A stretch of DNA of 64,000 bases from Rana temporaria (taxonomy: Eukaryota; Chordata; Amphibia; Anura; Ranidae). This document shows, piece by piece, positions 44,477 to 53,879 of the stretch. A program made the translations under genes and the position numbers. The stretch spans positions 333,572,952 through 333,636,951 of the forward strand of contig NC_053491.1 in the NCBI RefSeq assembly GCF_905171775.1, written 5' to 3'. Each line of letters opens with the position of its first letter. Positions within the stretch are counted from its first letter, which is position 1. A model generated the notes under the pieces. It saw only the letters and a list, made by a program, of their open reading frames with translations, was not told the DNA's origin and ran no database searches.

Positions 44477-45805
44477 ATGGCATCAAAGAACAAGCCAGAG
44501 GGTACAAAAGGTGGGGATTCCCCCACAGAGTCTGAGGTCTCGGACAGAGCTATGCCGCTGCTTTCCCCACAGGGAGCCTTTGGGCCATCGGGATCTGGGG
44601 CTGGAGCTGACGCGAGTCAACCCAACCCTAAGATGGTCTCGGAGGAGGTGTTGCTCACCTCTTTAAATGAGATGCGGAGAAGCATGGGAGAAATGATAGC
44701 CGCAGCTATGCGGGGTAGTAAGCGGAATAGATCTCCGTCACCCGTGCGCGGACCCTCGGAAGAGGAGGTCCTTTCCTCTGGGGAATTGGACGACCTCTTG
44801 GACAAAGACCAAGTAGGTTCAGGGATCGAAGATCCGGATACAGAGGAGTCTGGGGCAGTCTCCCTGAGGGAGAGCTGGTGGATTCAAGGCTTGACGGACT
44901 TGGTCCATAAGGCATTCAACCTGCCTGTACCAGATCTCCAGGTATCGACGATTTCAGCTTTGGGCTCACTGAGGGCGCCTCAAAGCAGTGCTGTGTTTCC
45001 GATCCATCCTCTATTGGAGGGAGTCTTGTTCCAAGAGTGGAACAAACCAGACAAGGTGTTCTTACCACCTAAGAAATTTTCTGTCTTATATCCTATGGAA
45101 GAAAAGTTTTCCAAGAGATGGGCTTCTCCTGCAGTAGACGCAGCCATCTCATGTGTTAACAAATCGTTAACATGCCCTGTAGAGAACGTACAGGTTTTCA
45201 AAGATCCAGTTGATAAGCGCTTGGAAGCACTACTTAAGAACTCCTTCACTTCTGCAGGGGCAGTAGTACAGCCAGCCGTGGCTGCGATTGGAGTCGCTCA
45301 AGCTTTATCAGATCAATTTAAGCAAATGCTTGAACTTATTCCTGCCGAGCAGGCAGAAGAATTTTCGGATGTCCCTAAGGCCATATGTTTTACGGTAGAC
45401 GCAATCAAGGATTCCATCCAGCAAGCGTCACGTTTATCGTTATCCCTTATCCATATGAGAAGACTCTTATGGTTGAAAAGCTGGGAGGCTGAGCCCCCAT
45501 GCAAGAAGCTCCTGGTAGGGTTCCCCTTCCATGGAGGACGGCTCTTCGGAGAGGACCTAGATAAATACATTCAGACCATTTCAAGCGGCAAGAGTACACT
45601 CTTGCCAACTAAGAAGAAGGTTCAGGGGCCTGCGTTTAAACGACAGTCCTCCCCTGGGCAGGGGCCCTCTAATGCCAAGCAGTATCGACGGCCTCCTGCA
45701 AGAGCAAACTTCGGCTTCAACAGCAGATCAGAAGGACAGGCTGTTAGAGGCAAGAGGCAGTGGTTTCGCAAGCCAGCAAAACCAGCCCCCAAGTCTACCT
45801 CATGA
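44477..45805 (+). CDS. DIRS gag-like ORF1 (copy B2), 442 aa
   Basis: Open from ATG 44477 (MASKNKPEG) to TGA 45803-45805; the frame is open 18 bp further upstream without an ATG. The N-terminal third is acidic and serine-rich. The middle contains IHPLLEGVLFQEW, LPPKKFSVLYPMEEKF and AISCVNKSL, segments that recur in the broken copies at 24590 and 29694. The C-terminal tail (from about residue 385) is rich in Arg/Lys/Gln/Pro, as in nucleic-acid-binding Gag proteins. No zinc knuckle seen. Role inferred from position as first ORF of a DIRS element. Intact while its relatives are broken, suggesting a recent copy. Confidence 0.8.
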   Translation: MASKNKPEGTKGGDSPTESEVSDRAMPLLSPQGAFGPSGSGAGADASQPNPKMVSEEVLLTSLNEMRRSMGEMIAAAMRGSKRNRSPSPVRGPSEEEVLSSGELDDLLDKDQVGSGIEDPDTEESGAVSLRESWWIQGLTDLVHKAFNLPVPDLQVSTISALGSLRAPQSSAVFPIHPLLEGVLFQEWNKPDKVFLPPKKFSVLYPMEEKFSKRWASPAVDAAISCVNKSLTCPVENVQVFKDPVDKRLEALLKNSFTSAGAVVQPAVAAIGVAQALSDQFKQMLELIPAEQAEEFSDVPKAICFTVDAIKDSIQQASRLSLSLIHMRRLLWLKSWEAEPPCKKLLVGFPFHGGRLFGEDLDKYIQTISSGKSTLLPTKKKVQGPAFKRQSSPGQGPSNAKQYRRPPARANFGFNSRSEGQAVRGKRQWFRKPAKPAPKSTS

Positions 45806-47408
45806 AGGGGCGCCCCCACCCACGAAGGTGGGGGGAAGGCTGCGACTCTTTTCGGAGATTTGGGAAGCCAGCATTCCCGACGAGTGGGTACGGTCTTCCG
45901 TGGCCACAGGCTACAAGCTAGAGTTCCTAAGGTTTCCTCCTCCTCATTTCCAGGAGTCGAGGATTCCAAACGATCTGGAGAAAGGAACCGCATTAAGATC
46001 GGCTCTAGATCATCTACTTTCCCAGGGAGTAATAGTAGAGGTACCAGTCCTGGAACAGGGGCTGGGTTTCTACTCCAACCCAATGGAGGCTACGGCCCCC
46101 CGGGTGTTTACGAAGGTTCTAGCTCCAATCCTAGCCAAGCTAAGGATCCAAGGGGTCACGATCCTAGCATACCTGGACGACCTCCTAGTCATAGACCACT
46201 CGTCTCCCGGCTTGGAGCGAGCAGTGGCCCTCACGGTCCAATACCTCGAGAGGTTCGGCTGGGTCCTAAATCGAGAAAAGTCAGCATTCCAGCCCACAAG
46301 GCAGTTGGAATATCTCGGCATGAGATTAGACACAGAACAACAAAGGGTGTTCCTACCTCTGAGGAAGGTCAAAGCCATCAAGGAATTAATCCTACTGGTT
46401 CTAAGCAAGAAAGAACCGACTATTCGCCTATGTATGAGACTACTAGGCAAGATGGGGGCTACATTCGAGGCGGTGCCATACGCCCAGAGCCACACTCGCA
46501 TCCTGCAGGCAGCCATCCTGTCAGCATGGAGCAGAAGGCCACAGGCCTTGGATATCCCGTTGCCACTCTCATCAAGAGTCCGGCAAAGTCTGTGTTGGTG
46601 GTTAGACCCTCAGAATCTACTGAAGGGAAAGTCTTTCAACCCAGTGGCTTGGAAGATAGTGACCACAGACGCCAGCCTGACGGGCTGGGGAGCGATTGTG
46701 GATGGTTCCACTCGCCAAGGTATTTGGGCAAGGCCAGAGAAGCTTTTACCCATCAACATCTTGGAGCTCAGAGCGGTTCGACTAGCCCTCAGGGCTTGGA
46801 CGTCGAAATTGCAGGGGTTCCCGGTGAGAGTTCAATCAGACAATGCCACGGCAGTGGCATACATAGATCACCAAGGGGGAACCAGGAGTCAGGCCGCTCA
46901 GAGAGAAGTGAGCTTGATTCTCCTAGGGGCAGAGGCTCATGTGCCCTGCATATCGGCAATATTAAGCCGCCAGACTCTATTGCCGGGGGAATGGTCTCTG
47001 CATCCACAAACCTTTCAAGCACTCTGCCAAAAATGGGGAGTGCCGGACGTGGATATCATGGCATCGAGACTCAACAAGAAGCTAGACAGGTTCATGTCCC
47101 GCTCAAGGGATCTGATGGCCTGCGGAACCGATGCTCTGGTTTGCCCTTGGCATCAGTTCAAACTTCTTTATGCGTTTCCCCCGCTCCAGTTACTACCCCG
47201 CCTGCTGCGCAGGATCCGGGTGGAGCACATACCAGTCATCCTGGTAGCTCCAGCATGGCCCAGAAGGGCATGGTACTCACTAATCTTAAGGATGGTAGTG
47301 GGAGACCCTTGGACTCTTCCTCTACGGCCAGACCTGCTATCGCAAGGTCCGATCCTCCACCCTGCCTTACGGCATCTAAATTTGACGGCCTGGAAGCTGA
47401 ATCCCTGA
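45672..47408 (+). CDS. DIRS reverse transcriptase / RNase H ORF (copy B2), RT core deleted
   Basis: A 578-codon frame overlapping the gag-like ORF by 134 bp; conserved homology starts near TKVGGRLRLFSEIW. RT motif C YLDDLLVI is at about 46170, but the segment between GFYSN (about 46065) and RVFTKVLAP (about 46104) is about 80 codons shorter than in copy A1. It has therefore lost the VIPKKDG and motif A (catalytic Asp) blocks in frame. RNase H follows: TTDASLTGWGA, NILELRAV and QSDNATAVAY supply its acidic residues. The C-terminal DVDIMASRLNKKLDRF...ILVAPAWPRRAWY region is the one often called Dam-methyltransferase-like in DIRS. It cannot act as a reverse transcriptase as it stands. Confidence 0.85.
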   Translation: MPSSIDGLLQEQTSASTADQKDRLLEARGSGFASQQNQPPSLPHEGAPPPTKVGGRLRLFSEIWEASIPDEWVRSSVATGYKLEFLRFPPPHFQESRIPNDLEKGTALRSALDHLLSQGVIVEVPVLEQGLGFYSNPMEATAPRVFTKVLAPILAKLRIQGVTILAYLDDLLVIDHSSPGLERAVALTVQYLERFGWVLNREKSAFQPTRQLEYLGMRLDTEQQRVFLPLRKVKAIKELILLVLSKKEPTIRLCMRLLGKMGATFEAVPYAQSHTRILQAAILSAWSRRPQALDIPLPLSSRVRQSLCWWLDPQNLLKGKSFNPVAWKIVTTDASLTGWGAIVDGSTRQGIWARPEKLLPINILELRAVRLALRAWTSKLQGFPVRVQSDNATAVAYIDHQGGTRSQAAQREVSLILLGAEAHVPCISAILSRQTLLPGEWSLHPQTFQALCQKWGVPDVDIMASRLNKKLDRFMSRSRDLMACGTDALVCPWHQFKLLYAFPPLQLLPRLLRRIRVEHIPVILVAPAWPRRAWYSLILRMVVGDPWTLPLRPDLLSQGPILHPALRHLNLTAWKLNP

Positions 47409-48424
47409 TTCTCAGGGGTAGAGGTCTGTCTCAGAAGGTAATCTCTACCCTAATCAGAGCCAGGAAACCGGTCTCTAGGGTGATTTATTACAGGGTCTGG
47501 AAGGCCTATGTAGGCTGGTGTGAGTCCAAGCGATGGCTTTCTCGCAAATTCACCATTGATAGAGTTTTAAGTTTTCTCCAGCTAGGAGTGGATAAAGGAT
47601 TGGCATTAAGCACAATCAAAGGACAGATTTCTGCTCTGTCAGTGTGGTTTCAGCGGCCGCTGGCCACCCACTCGCTGGTTAAGACCTTCCTTCAAGGGGT
47701 CTTACGTATTAAACCTCCAGTTAAATCCCCGCTTTGCCCGTGGGATTTAAACCTTGTTCTGTCAAGTTTACAGAAACAACCGTTTGAGCCGTTGGCTGAA
47801 ATTCCTTTGGTTTTACTGACAAGGAAGTTAGTATTTTTGGTCGCCATAGTTTCCGCAAGAAGAGTATCGGAACTGGCGGCCTTATCCTGTAAGGAACCAT
47901 ATCTTATTTTTCACAAGGACAGGGTCGTTCTCCGCCCTCATCCTTCCTTCCTACCGAAGGTTATATCCAGTTTTCATTTGAACCAGGATTTGGTATTACC
48001 ATCCTTCTTCCCTAAACCTACTTCCAGAAAGGAAGGGTTGCTGCATACCTTGGATATCGTCAGGGCCATGAAGGCCTATCTTAAAGCTACAAAGAAGATC
48101 CGGAAAACAGATGTGCTGTTCATATTACCGGATGGGCCCAAGAAGGGGCAGGCAGCTGCAAAATCCACCATTTCTAGGTGGATTAAGCAATTAATCACTC
48201 AGGCCTACGGCTTGAAAGGGTTGCCTCCTCCAGTATCATTAAAGGCTCATTCTACTAGGGCCATGGGCGCCTCCTGGGCAGCACATCACCAGATCTCTAT
48301 GGCTCAAGTTTGCAAGGCGGCAACCTGGTCTTCTGTCCACACGTTTACAAAATTCTACCAGTTGGACGTAAGAAGGAATACTGATACAGCCTTTGGGCAG
48401 GCAGTGCTGCAGGCTGCAGTTTGA
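45860..48424 (+). CDS. DIRS tyrosine recombinase ORF (copy B2), 854 codons open, domain at C-terminus
   Basis: Only the part from about 47370 on (KFDGLEAESLILRGRGLS, residue about 504) is recognisable as recombinase. It holds KGQISALSVWFQRPLATHSL, ARRVSELAALSC (first catalytic Arg), KAHSTRAMGASWAAHH (HxxR box, about 48241-48288) and WSSVHTFTKFYQL with the likely nucleophile Tyr at about 48356. All four catalytic positions are present. The enzyme joins the circular DNA intermediate to the chromosome. The first about 500 codons overlap the RT/RNase H frame and look like a low-complexity shadow, so the true start is unknown, possibly a spliced or internally initiated product. Confidence 0.85.
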   Translation: MGSQHSRRVGTVFRGHRLQARVPKVSSSSFPGVEDSKRSGERNRIKIGSRSSTFPGSNSRGTSPGTGAGFLLQPNGGYGPPGVYEGSSSNPSQAKDPRGHDPSIPGRPPSHRPLVSRLGASSGPHGPIPREVRLGPKSRKVSIPAHKAVGISRHEIRHRTTKGVPTSEEGQSHQGINPTGSKQERTDYSPMYETTRQDGGYIRGGAIRPEPHSHPAGSHPVSMEQKATGLGYPVATLIKSPAKSVLVVRPSESTEGKVFQPSGLEDSDHRRQPDGLGSDCGWFHSPRYLGKAREAFTHQHLGAQSGSTSPQGLDVEIAGVPGESSIRQCHGSGIHRSPRGNQESGRSERSELDSPRGRGSCALHIGNIKPPDSIAGGMVSASTNLSSTLPKMGSAGRGYHGIETQQEARQVHVPLKGSDGLRNRCSGLPLASVQTSLCVSPAPVTTPPAAQDPGGAHTSHPGSSSMAQKGMVLTNLKDGSGRPLDSSSTARPAIARSDPPPCLTASKFDGLEAESLILRGRGLSQKVISTLIRARKPVSRVIYYRVWKAYVGWCESKRWLSRKFTIDRVLSFLQLGVDKGLALSTIKGQISALSVWFQRPLATHSLVKTFLQGVLRIKPPVKSPLCPWDLNLVLSSLQKQPFEPLAEIPLVLLTRKLVFLVAIVSARRVSELAALSCKEPYLIFHKDRVVLRPHPSFLPKVISSFHLNQDLVLPSFFPKPTSRKEGLLHTLDIVRAMKAYLKATKKIRKTDVLFILPDGPKKGQAAAKSTISRWIKQLITQAYGLKGLPPPVSLKAHSTRAMGASWAAHHQISMAQVCKAATWSSVHTFTKFYQLDVRRNTDTAFGQAVLQAAV

Positions 48425-48584
48425 GACCCTCGGATTCCGGGGGCTCCTCTTTTTTGAGTTAAATTTAAAATTTAAGATTATTTTTCTCAACTAAGTTGGA
48501 TTTATTATGATTTGAGTATTTCTCTAAATTAAATCCTTTTGTCTTGGAGATGTTCTCCCTCCCCTCATTGTGAGCATTGCTTTG

Positions 48585-48720
48585 GGACATCCCACATAGT
48601 AATGAATATGCTGCTCTGTGTCCCGTGATGTACGATAAAGAAAAAGGGATTTTTAATACAGCTTACCTGTAAAATCCTTTTCTTGGAGTACATCACGGGA
48701 CACAGAGCTCCCACCCCTCT
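48585..48720 (+). repeat. DIRS internal complementary region (B2)
   Basis: One continuous block reads as the complement of the left end ('...gtgatgtacgataaagaaa') followed directly by the complement of the right end ('agggatttttaatacagctt...tggagtacatcacggg'). The junction at about 48642 marks where the two ends would be joined in the circle. This is the diagnostic DIRS signature. Confidence 0.88.
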
Positions 48721-48756
48721 TTTTGGGGACCATTTTGGGAGGCATACTGCTTGCTA

Positions 48757-48945
48757 CAAAACTGAGGTACTCCTCCTATGGGAGGGGGTTATATAGGGAG
48801 GGGCATTTCCTGTTTGAGATTGCCAGTGTCAACACCTGAAGGTACTCCATATAACCCATATAGTAATGAATATGCCGCTCTGTGTCCCGTGATGTACTCC
48901 AAGAAAAGGATTTTACAGGTAAGCTGTATTAAAAATCCCTTTTTT
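48757..48945 (+). repeat. DIRS right inverted terminal repeat (B2)
   Basis: The inverse of 43136-43283, extended outward by 'ccaagaaaaggattttacag' and further bases that the left end lacks but the internal complementary region contains. Ends in a T run at about 48945. Confidence 0.85.
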
Positions 48946-49356
48946 AACCCACAATGAACTTCACCTTGGGGTAGTTTGTTCAGTGGTGCATTCATAGTGA
49001 AAGGAAGAGTCTGGATTCGTTTTTTGCTCTACTTCCTTACAGAATAATTGCATTATTCATGACAAAGCTTTCAATTGACTTCTTCTTTTTCCTTTTTCTT
49101 TTTCTTTTTCTTCATAAAATGTGAACAAAGCACATTACTGTGCAGGCCTCTTTCCAAAACTGAGTGCGATTTTCTCCTTATTGCCCTTTTCTTCTGTTAT
49201 CTGTAACACATATGCAGCTGTCACTTCTGACAGCTTTTACAGGACACCAAGAGAAAAAGGGTGGGCGAGGAGAGCAGTGTATGAAATGTAGATCCCCGCC
49301 CTCTGCTTTGCGCTGCTCCGAGATGACAAATTCTGTGTAAATTCTGTGTGTTGTAG

Positions 49357-49563
49357 ACTGCTGTACAGAAGGTAACTACTCCAGGTCCAACTGCTAAAAA
49401 GATGAAACAAGAAAACCAGTCCGACAAGGTGGTTAGGACTCCACTAGCTCCTAAACTTCTACCAAGCAAGCCTACTGGTATCAGTGTGGCTAAAACACCC
49501 TTGCAGGCGGGTGAGGAGAGTTCCAGCGAGTCTTCAAGCAGTGAAGAGGATACAGCGGAGAAG
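49357..49563 (+). CDS. TCOF1: Treacle-like gene, local exon 16
   Basis: A 69-codon phase 0-0 exon, acceptor 'gtgttgtag', donor gt at 49564; the longest repeat exon in the window. Begins TAVQKVTTPGPTAKKMKQ and ends GEESSSESSSSEEDTAEK. Confidence 0.85.
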
Positions 49564-50131
49564 GTACTATACACCCTGAAGAAATGTTACTCTCTTGGTT
49601 ATATAATGCTTTTACCTTCCTCTAGGTTTGCTTTTGTAGAATTTTAAACAAGTGCAGTTACCCATAGCAACCAGTCAGTGTTTGGTGTTAGTCTGACTTT
49701 AGCAACATTTGTTTATTTCGTACATGTACTTGTATAGTGCTGTCTCCCCTTCATTCATTTTCAATGCAGAGAAAGGGACTGGGGAATCTGTCCTCTGTGT
49801 CTCTCTCTGTCTCAAAAGGGGAGATGTCAGGGGTCTCGGATTGGACACCCGACAGGTCACCAAAGCCCCCAACAGGGCCGATTAAAAAAAAAAAAAAAAA
49901 ATCCAAAATAAAATTGTAAAAAAATGAAATTGAAAATAAAAAACACACCACCCCCCCCCCCCCCCATACAAACACAGTCCAGAGCCCCAAGACGACTAAC
50001 ACTGACACCGCCCCCCACACCCCCTTTCCCGAAAGCACTGTGAAAAAATATATTTAAAAATATACCCCCCCCCCCCCCCCCCATCATTGTGAAAAGAAAG
50101 TACAAAAATAAAATTGTAAAAAATTGGACTT
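49564..50131 (+). other. Intron sequence, poly-A and poly-C rich
   Basis: No exon. Runs of A (about 49884-49900) and C (about 49949-49966, 50065-50083) break up text that looks like a decayed repeat. Nothing further assigned. Confidence 0.4.
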
Positions 50132-51302
50132 GGGCCCAGTTCACACCGGTGCCATTCCAGACCTCGCATGTGATTCGCACCGCATTGCTGTTCAGATCAC
50201 ATGCGATGTCTGTGCTATGCGATTTCAGCCATTCAAACTGTATGGCTGAAATCGCATTCGGACCAAACCGGACCATTCGGACCAAACCCGCACAGGACCC
50301 TTTTTTGGTCCGCACCAGAATCGGATCGCATCACACCTATGCAATCCGATTCATGTCCGAACTGTCAGTTTGCAGTGCAATATGCGAGCTGAAATGTAGG
50401 TGTCGTTAACATTGTATGACACTCCCCAGCAGTTCGCATATGGCAGTGTGAACTGCTGTGCGAGTCGGATGCGATGTGGGAACCCGCAGTGGATTTGCAG
50501 GGTTCCCAAATCGCACCATTATGAACCGAGCCTTGGTGGGAGCAGTCAGGTGACATTTGTAGGCTGTATGCTTTTGAGGCTCGGTTCACACTGGTGCGAT
50601 GCGGGAACCCTGCGAATCCACTGCGGGTTCCCACATCGCACCCGACTCGCACGGGAGTTCACACTGCCATATGCGAACTGCTGGGGAGTGTCTTACAATG
50701 TTAATGACACGCCCATTTCAGCTTGCAAATAACACTGCGAACTGATAGTTCGGACATGACTCGGATCGCAAATTTGTAAATTAGATCAACTCATGAATAA
50801 AAACATGAAGTTGCCATCATCCCTTGAAAGTTCAAATTATGTGAAATAACCTCTTAGCATAGGGATTGTGAAGGCAACAAGCAACAGATTATATATAGGA
50901 AAAATATAAATGTATTAATACAAAAAAGAGAATACATACCAGTATATAGTAAAGACCTAAAACCATGAAAATGATATGAAACAAATGATACAATGCCAGA
51001 ATTCAAGACCTCCAAATTTTATATTTCTTCTATATATAATCTGTTGCTTGTTGCCTACACAATCCCTATGCTAAGAGGTTATTTCACATAATTTGAATCG
51101 GATCACATAGGTGTGAACACCCATGCGATTCTGGTGCGGGCCAAAAAAAAGGGTCCTGTGCGAGCTTGGTCTGAATGCGGTGCGATATCAGACATATACT
51201 ATCTCTATTTCTGAAATCGAACTGCATGGACATAGCATGTGATTTGCAGTGCGGTGCGAATCACATGCGATTTTGCACAGCGCACTAATGTGAACCAGCC
51301 CT
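50132..51302 (+). mobile_element. MITE cluster with 'agttcacac' inverted ends; contains a fold-back insert
   Basis: Left 'gggcccagttcacaccggtg' mirrors right 'cactaatgtgaaccagccct'. Inside, a second 'ggttcacactggtgcgatgc' stretch (about 50583) and long inverted segments ('cccgcagtggatttgcaggg' and 'cctgcgaatccactgcggg') show nested or duplicated MITEs of this family. No ORF of note. Confidence 0.6.
50831..51097 (+). mobile_element. Fold-back element with about 66-bp inverted arms
   Basis: The left arm 'ttcaaattatgtgaaataac' through 'gcaacagattatatata' (50831-50897) is the inverse of the right arm (about 51032-51097) apart from one or two bases. The AT-rich centre is about 135 bp. Lies inside the larger MITE. 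Family unknown. Confidence 0.75.
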
Positions 51303-51420
51303 AAGCTCATTCAGCCTTACTGGGTGCAATTATAAAAAGTGAGAAATCTACCCCTCCCCCACAAAACAGATTTTGGTGATGGAAAAGAATGTTGCAACTG
51401 TGATCAGGTGACCTAAGGCA

Positions 51421-51421
<1 letters not shown>

Positions 51422-51501
<80 letters not shown>
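51422..51501 (+). repeat. (CA)n microsatellite, about 80 bp
   Basis: An almost pure CA dinucleotide run preceded by 'cgcg'. The minus-strand Cys-Val open frames through it are artefacts. Confidence 0.95.
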
Positions 51502-51506
<5 letters not shown>

Positions 51507-51930
51507 TATAACAATAAGATCACTGGATCTTCTACTCTGTCCAGCTCTCACTAGATACATGTCCCCCCTAATAACTTGTCTATGTATATTCTGCTGGCTG
51601 TTCACGACAGCATACATTTCCTCGTCACCCTGATCTGTGGATCACACCCCTTGATGAGAAACATCCAGATAAAAAAAGAGAGGAACTTTTTACACAGGAT
51701 GTGCCTCTGTCTCAGGCTAGTGCATGAGATATGTAAATAACCTGTCACTCACAGCAAGGGGGCGAAACGGACTAAGGTTTTTCTCTGTCCATTTTATTTC
51801 ACTGAACAAAAGAGGATTGCTCAGAGCTGGATTAACTCTGTGTGGCAAGATTAGGGACAGATGATAGGAAATCTTATACTGTACATTGTGACATAAAAAA
51901 AATAAAATAAAAAATTCGGGTTTACATCAT
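51502..51930 (+). other. Intron sequence, nothing recognised
   Basis: No exon, repeat ends or coding segment could be supported between the CA run and the next MITE. Confidence 0.4.
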
Positions 51931-51934
51931 TTAA

Positions 51935-52413
51935 AGCGGATGTGCCAGTAAAAAAAAATATTAAAAGCCAGCAGCTACAAATACTGCAGCTGCTGACTTT
52001 TAATATTAGGACACTTGCCTGTCCTGGAGTCCAGCGCCGTCCGCAGCAGAGGATGAGCGATCGCTCGTCTCTCTGCTGCTCCCCCCGCCATCCTCAGTGA
52101 GGGAACCAGGAAGTGAAGCTCTCTGGCTTCACTACCCGGTTCCCTACGGCGCATGCGCGAGTTGTGCTGCGGCGCTGATTGGCTCCCGCTGTGCTCTGGG
52201 AGCCGAGTGTTCCCAGAGCACAACGGGGGGGAGGACGGAAGGAGAAAACTGCCCGCAGAAAACCCGAGACTGTGTGGCCGGAAGTGGGTGCAAATACCTG
52301 TCTTTAGACAGGTATATGCACCCCCCTCCCCCCTGAAAGGTGTCGAATGTGACACCGGAGAGGGGGGGGGGGTTCCGATCAGCGTGAGTTCCACTTTAGG
52401 GTGGAGCTCCGCT
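51935..52413 (+). mobile_element. AGCGG-family TTAA MITE, 479 bp
   Basis: TTAA at 51931-51934 and 52414-52417; ends AGCGGATGTGCC and GGTGGAGCTCCGCT (imperfect inverse). Internal dyads 'gcagctacaaatactgcagctgc' and 'gctctgggagccgagtgttcccagagc'. The terminal AGCGG matches the palindromic MITE at 25060. No ORF. Confidence 0.65.
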
Positions 52414-52683
52414 TTAAGTATTTGAGTCACCTGGCCATGTACAAGGCAAAGGAAGCAGAAACTCCTGGTCTGTGACTTACTAAATATTGGAGCTAGAGAA
52501 CCCGAAGGATGGCAAGGCAACTAGATTTTTGATGGTCACTGAAAGAAACTTAATGTATTTCACAAGAATGATGTATTTTAATACAATACCAAATTCTAGC
52601 ATGGATGACTAAGACACTATTGCATTACAGCCCAAGAATTGCAAAATCTTAAGGTTATAGGTCTGTTCTTTTATCCTCTCTAG

Positions 52684-52821
52684 CCTCCTCCAGCTACTCC
52701 AAAACCTGCAGCACAGCCTAGTGTTGGGAAGACTACAACACAGAGTCCTGCAGTGCTACAGAAGAAGCAAGAGAGCAGTTCAGAGGAGAGTGACTCTGAT
52801 GAAGAGGAACCTGTGAAAAAG
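52684..52821 (+). CDS. TCOF1: Treacle-like gene, local exon 17 (sister of exon 18)
   Basis: A 46-codon phase 0-0 exon, acceptor 'cctctctag', donor gt at 52822. Begins PPPATPKPAAQPSVGKTTTQ and ends ESSSEESDSDEEEPVKK. About 93% identical in DNA to local exon 18, with the same splice edges. Confidence 0.88.
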
Positions 52822-52849
52822 GTAAGGAATAGGTGTAAATTTTATCTTG

Positions 52850-53610
52850 GGTTTTTTTTTTTTTTCGCTCCATAAGACGCACCTAGGTTTTAGAGGAGGA
52901 AAATATGAAAAAAATCTGAACCAAATGGTGGACTAAAATATTTAATAAAATATAACCAAATAATATTTCTACACTGACAACCAATGTAAGGAGGCACCCT
53001 ACACTGATCACCAATCTAACTGGGACATTTACACTGACCACAACAGGCGTATTTACAATGTAATTGAGACATTTACACTGACTAGCCATATAACAGGTGT
53101 ATTTACAGTACCCCCCCCCCCCCCCATCTCTCTACTAATCTCTGCATTCTTATCTCCTTCTCAATACAACTCTGCCCCACTAACTCATCATCTGCTAACC
53201 TCTGTCCCCCAAATGCCTACTCCACCAACATCTGCAATCCAACCATTCCTTCCCATTCAAATCTGCACACCTTCTCTGCTCACCTTCACGCACCTTGTGC
53301 TCACCTGTATGCTGTTTACATCATCTAGGTTTATGCAGTATGCATAGGACGGGGCATGATTTGCATATGAATCACGGCAGTCGACCTCATTACATAACAA
53401 TGCCCACACAATTTACATTAAATGCCAATGTTCATTAAAGAACAATGCCTTTCGTTTCTCTCCCTATAGCCGTGGAAGGCAGGGGAGAAACAGGATTTAG
53501 TTGGGGCAGAGAGATACATAGGGCATCGTTCTGTCACCGAAACGATCCCCCTATTAGCGGCTCTGCTGGTCAATATTCGCTCTATAAGACGCACAGACAT
53601 TCAACATCCC
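52850..53610 (+). repeat. Dispersed repeat bounded by 'cgctc.ataagacgcac' direct repeats
   Basis: 'cgctccataagacgcacc' at about 52866 recurs as 'cgctctataagacgcaca' at about 53578 in the same orientation. Between them is AT-rich text with tandem 'tttacactgac' phrases (52965-53105) and a poly-C run (53109-53126). The 'ataagacgcac' text occurs in many vertebrate DNA-transposon-derived repeats; family not assigned. Confidence 0.45.
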
Positions 53611-53879
53611 CCACCCACCCCGGACAAAATACTAAATGCACATATATAAAATACATATAAGGTAGTTGATTTACCTGCAAGGCCTATTTAGTATTTTTCA
53701 CAGCTCTGTCACACCACACCGCCTCTTGCTTAAAGAGGAGCTGCAGTCTGCTCACATAATCTAAAAACATCTATGCCGGACTCTGTCCCAGATGATGGAA
53801 TGCATTAAGGTGAAAAAACGAGGGTTTACAACCCCTTTTTAAGTTTATTCCTGCAGTCATAGTTGTTTTTCCTCTCTAG

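Larger units (their letters stand above)
43136..48945 (+). mobile_element. DIRS-type retrotransposon copy B2, structurally almost complete (about 5.8 kb)
   Basis: Left inverted terminal repeat (about 43136-43283), leader, gag-like ORF, reverse transcriptase/RNase H ORF, tyrosine recombinase ORF, internal complementary region (about 48585-48720) and right inverted terminal repeat (about 48757-48945), all in + orientation and without a target duplication. DIRS elements replicate through a circular intermediate that integrates by a tyrosine recombinase. All three ORFs are open, but the reverse transcriptase lacks about 80 codons of its core, so this copy could move only with outside help. Sits in the intron between local exons 15 and 16. 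Confidence 0.92.

Noticed and set aside
45860..47360. N-terminal 500 codons of the 854-codon frame as a separate protein
   Set aside because: Gly/Ser/Pro/Arg-rich shadow of the RT/RNase H frame with no recognisable domain. Only the C-terminal recombinase is supported, though the open overlap is noted as a finding.
51307..51617. Minus-strand Cys-Val repeat open frames
   Set aside because: Translation of a (CA)n microsatellite.
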